Below, piece by piece: positions 4,729-6,387 of a DNA stretch of 6,387 nt. Both the position numbers and the translations under genes were made by a program. Within the stretch, counting starts at the first letter, position 1. Every line of letters begins with the position of its first letter. The stretch is taken from positions 1 through 6,387 of the forward strand of contig JAIFMT010000043.1 in the NCBI GenBank assembly GCA_020048295.1, written 5' to 3'. The notes under the pieces are model-generated. The model had not been told where the DNA came from, ran no database searches, and was given only the letters and a program-made list of their open reading frames with translations. This stretch comes from Rhodoferax sp. (GTDB lineage: Bacteria; Pseudomonadota; Gammaproteobacteria; Burkholderiales; Burkholderiaceae).

Positions 4729-6387
4729 AGAGCGTTTGATCCGCAGCGAAGCCGATACCAAAGCGATTCTGGATGGCGCCTCGGATGCCGTCTTCATCAC
4801 CGATGCCAGCGGGCGCTACCAGTACGTCAACGCCATGGCCACGCAGTTGCTGGGTTTCAGCCGTGACCAACTGTTGGGGATGGGTATTTTCGACATCACG
4901 ACCGCTGAAGACCTGCCGCAAACGCAGCGTCTCCTCAAAGAACTGCTCGACACCGGCCACTTGCGCTATGAGCCATGCCTCAAGCGCAGCGATGGCAGCA
5001 CCGTCTGTGTTGAGCTCAATGCCACCATGCTGGCCGATGGCCGCCTGTATGCGGCCGTCCGCGACATCACCGAGCGCAAACAAGCGCTGGCCCAGCTGCT
5101 GGCAAACAAGCAGTTTCGTGATGCCATTCTGGACTCTGTACCGTCACAAATTGCGGTGCTCGACCCCACTGGACACATCGTGGCCGTCAACCAACGCTGG
5201 CGTGAATTTGCGCTCAACAACAGCGCTACGCCTGGTGAGTCCGCTAGCCACACCACCATTGGCAGCAACTATCTCGACGTTTGCCACGCGGCTTGCAACG
5301 GCGACACGGAGGGCAGTGCCGCGCTGGCGTGTGACGGCATCCTGCGGGTGATGCAAGGCAGCGCGCCGAGCTTTTACCTGGAATACCCCTGCCACACGCC
5401 AACCCAGCAGTACTGGTTTTCTCTGGCCGTGACACCGCTGAATATGGACAACCAGGCGGTCGTTGTCACCCATACCGAAATCACCCAACGCAAACGAATG
5501 GAGCAGGCCGCCAAAGAAGCCAGCGAACACAAATTCAGGCTGGTGGCTGACAACACGTCTGACGGCATTTTGATGGTGGGGGCGGACCGGCAGGTTCAAT
5601 ATGTTTCATCAGCCTATTTGCGCCAACTCGGCTACAGCCAGCCAGAAGAACTTGGAAGCACACCAGAAAGAGTCTTCTCACTGATTCATCCGCAAGAACG
5701 CGATGCCATCGTGCAACGCATTGAGTGCGCCATTGAATCCAAAGCCAGCGAACTGCTGTATTCGTACCGCGCCAGGCATCGGCTGGGTCACTACGTGTGG
5801 CGTGAAAACAATGCTCGTTTTCAATACGATGAGTTCGGCAAATTTGCGGGCTGCTGCATCGTTGCCCGCGACATCACCGAGCGCCGCCAGGCTGAAGAAG
5901 AATTACGCCTTGCGGCAGCGGCGTTTGAGTCGCAGGAGGCCATGATGATCACCGATGCCCACGCGGTGATCCTGCGCGTCAACCGGGCCTTTACCCAGGT
6001 CACCGGCTACACCGCAGCTGATGCCATTGGGCAAACCCCGCGGTTGCTGCAATCCGGGCAGCACGGCCCGGATTTTTATCGCCAGTTGTGGGACACCGTG
6101 CGCCGCGAGGGCAGCTGGCAGGGTGAAGTCTGGGACCGCCATAAGGACGGCAGCATTTACCCGAAATGGCTGACCATCACCGCCGTCAGCGGCATTGATG
6201 GTGCGGTGAGCCACTACATTGGCACCCACTTTGACCTCAGCGAGCGCAAGCGCGCTGAAGCGGTCATGCTTGAACTCAACCGCCACCTGACGCAGTCGCG
6301 CCAGCAACTGCGCCGCCTGGTGGCACTCAATGAAGCGCGGCTGGAAAAAGAAAAGCGCCACATTGCGCGCGAAGTGCACGACGAGCT
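4694..6387 (+). CDS. Multi-PAS sensor histidine kinase, HisKA_3 type (main part; 3' partial)
   Basis: Frame 2 is open without a stop from 4682 to the window edge. GTG 4694 overlaps the previous frame; the next possible starts are TTG 4736 and ATG 4835, but natively this is the continuation of the gene begun at 4177. Domains by window position: end of PAS1 (VLSDITSRK, to about 4720), PAS2 4742-5087, PAS3 5101-5500, PAS4 5525-5885, PAS5 5900-6250, then a helical linker (LNRHLTQSRQQLRRLVALNEARLEKEK). The last residues, RHIAREVHDEL, are the H-box of HisKA_3 kinases (NarX, NarQ, DegS class), with phospho-acceptor histidine codon 6377-6379. The ATPase domain lies beyond the window. Such kinases pair with NarL/LuxR-type regulators, the same kind as the broken one at 2716-3071. 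No membrane segment is seen, so a soluble sensor is likely. The ligand is unknown. Confidence 0.9.
   Translation, partial: MLSDITSRKSVEERLIRSEADTKAILDGASDAVFITDASGRYQYVNAMATQLLGFSRDQLLGMGIFDITTAEDLPQTQRLLKELLDTGHLRYEPCLKRSDGSTVCVELNATMLADGRLYAAVRDITERKQALAQLLANKQFRDAILDSVPSQIAVLDPTGHIVAVNQRWREFALNNSATPGESASHTTIGSNYLDVCHAACNGDTEGSAALACDGILRVMQGSAPSFYLEYPCHTPTQQYWFSLAVTPLNMDNQAVVVTHTEITQRKRMEQAAKEASEHKFRLVADNTSDGILMVGADRQVQYVSSAYLRQLGYSQPEELGSTPERVFSLIHPQERDAIVQRIECAIESKASELLYSYRARHRLGHYVWRENNARFQYDEFGKFAGCCIVARDITERRQAEEELRLAAAAFESQEAMMITDAHAVILRVNRAFTQVTGYTAADAIGQTPRLLQSGQHGPDFYRQLWDTVRREGSWQGEVWDRHKDGSIYPKWLTITAVSGIDGAVSHYIGTHFDLSERKRAEAVMLELNRHLTQSRQQLRRLVALNEARLEKEKRHIAREVHDE

Noticed and set aside
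4315..4800. Antisense open frame opposite PAS1 and PAS2 of the kinase
   Set aside because: It is the shadow of the sense PAS domains, and a similar shadow exists opposite copy 1 because of the direct repeat.
5903..6379. Antisense open frame of 158 codons opposite PAS5 and the H-box
   Set aside because: The sense strand encodes clear PAS and HisKA_3 motifs here, and the antisense product is unrecognisable.

Overview
The window looks like a chromosomal segment from a high-GC betaproteobacterium, most likely Comamonadaceae and Rhodoferax/Polaromonas-like. This rests on codon usage, on the style of the PAS-rich signalling proteins, and on an AT-rich intergenic element at about 4041-4104 that resembles a dispersed repeat I recall from those genomes. 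The lineage is inferred, not shown.

Layout: (1) 1-2502 is a 5'-truncated PAS-PAS-PAS-GGDEF-EAL protein (cyclic-di-GMP synthesis/degradation) with its catalytic residues intact. (2) 2542-3071 is a collapsed two-component cassette. The start of a sensor-kinase PAS domain is fused in frame to the tail of a NarL/LuxR-type receiver, and a one-base frameshift then separates that from a complete LuxR-type DNA-binding domain. (3) 3205-4042 is a decayed hipBA toxin-antitoxin module: a promoter with a three-half-site AT-rich operator, an intact HipB-like antitoxin, and a hipA gene missing its whole kinase core. (4) 4043-4176 is a short intergenic stretch holding the repeat-like element. (5) 4177-6387 is a five-PAS histidine kinase of the NarX/DegS (HisKA_3) type, cut off by the window edge just after its phospho-acceptor histidine. 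It carries one reading-frame break near 4680-4694.

The two outer genes are related modules: PAS-B and PAS-C of the GGDEF-EAL protein match PAS3 and PAS5 of the kinase, and the first PAS of the kinase is repeated at 88% DNA identity in the remnant at 2560-2712. The simplest reading is a signalling locus built by duplication of PAS/kinase/regulator cassettes, one copy of which collapsed by internal deletion, next to a toxin-antitoxin module that lost its toxin activity but kept a possibly working repressor and operator. I see no tRNA, rRNA, CRISPR array or intact mobile element. The clearest candidates for follow-up are the orphan HipB with its 10-bp-phased operator and the PAS-receiver chimera. 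Neither amounts to a demonstrated new system.
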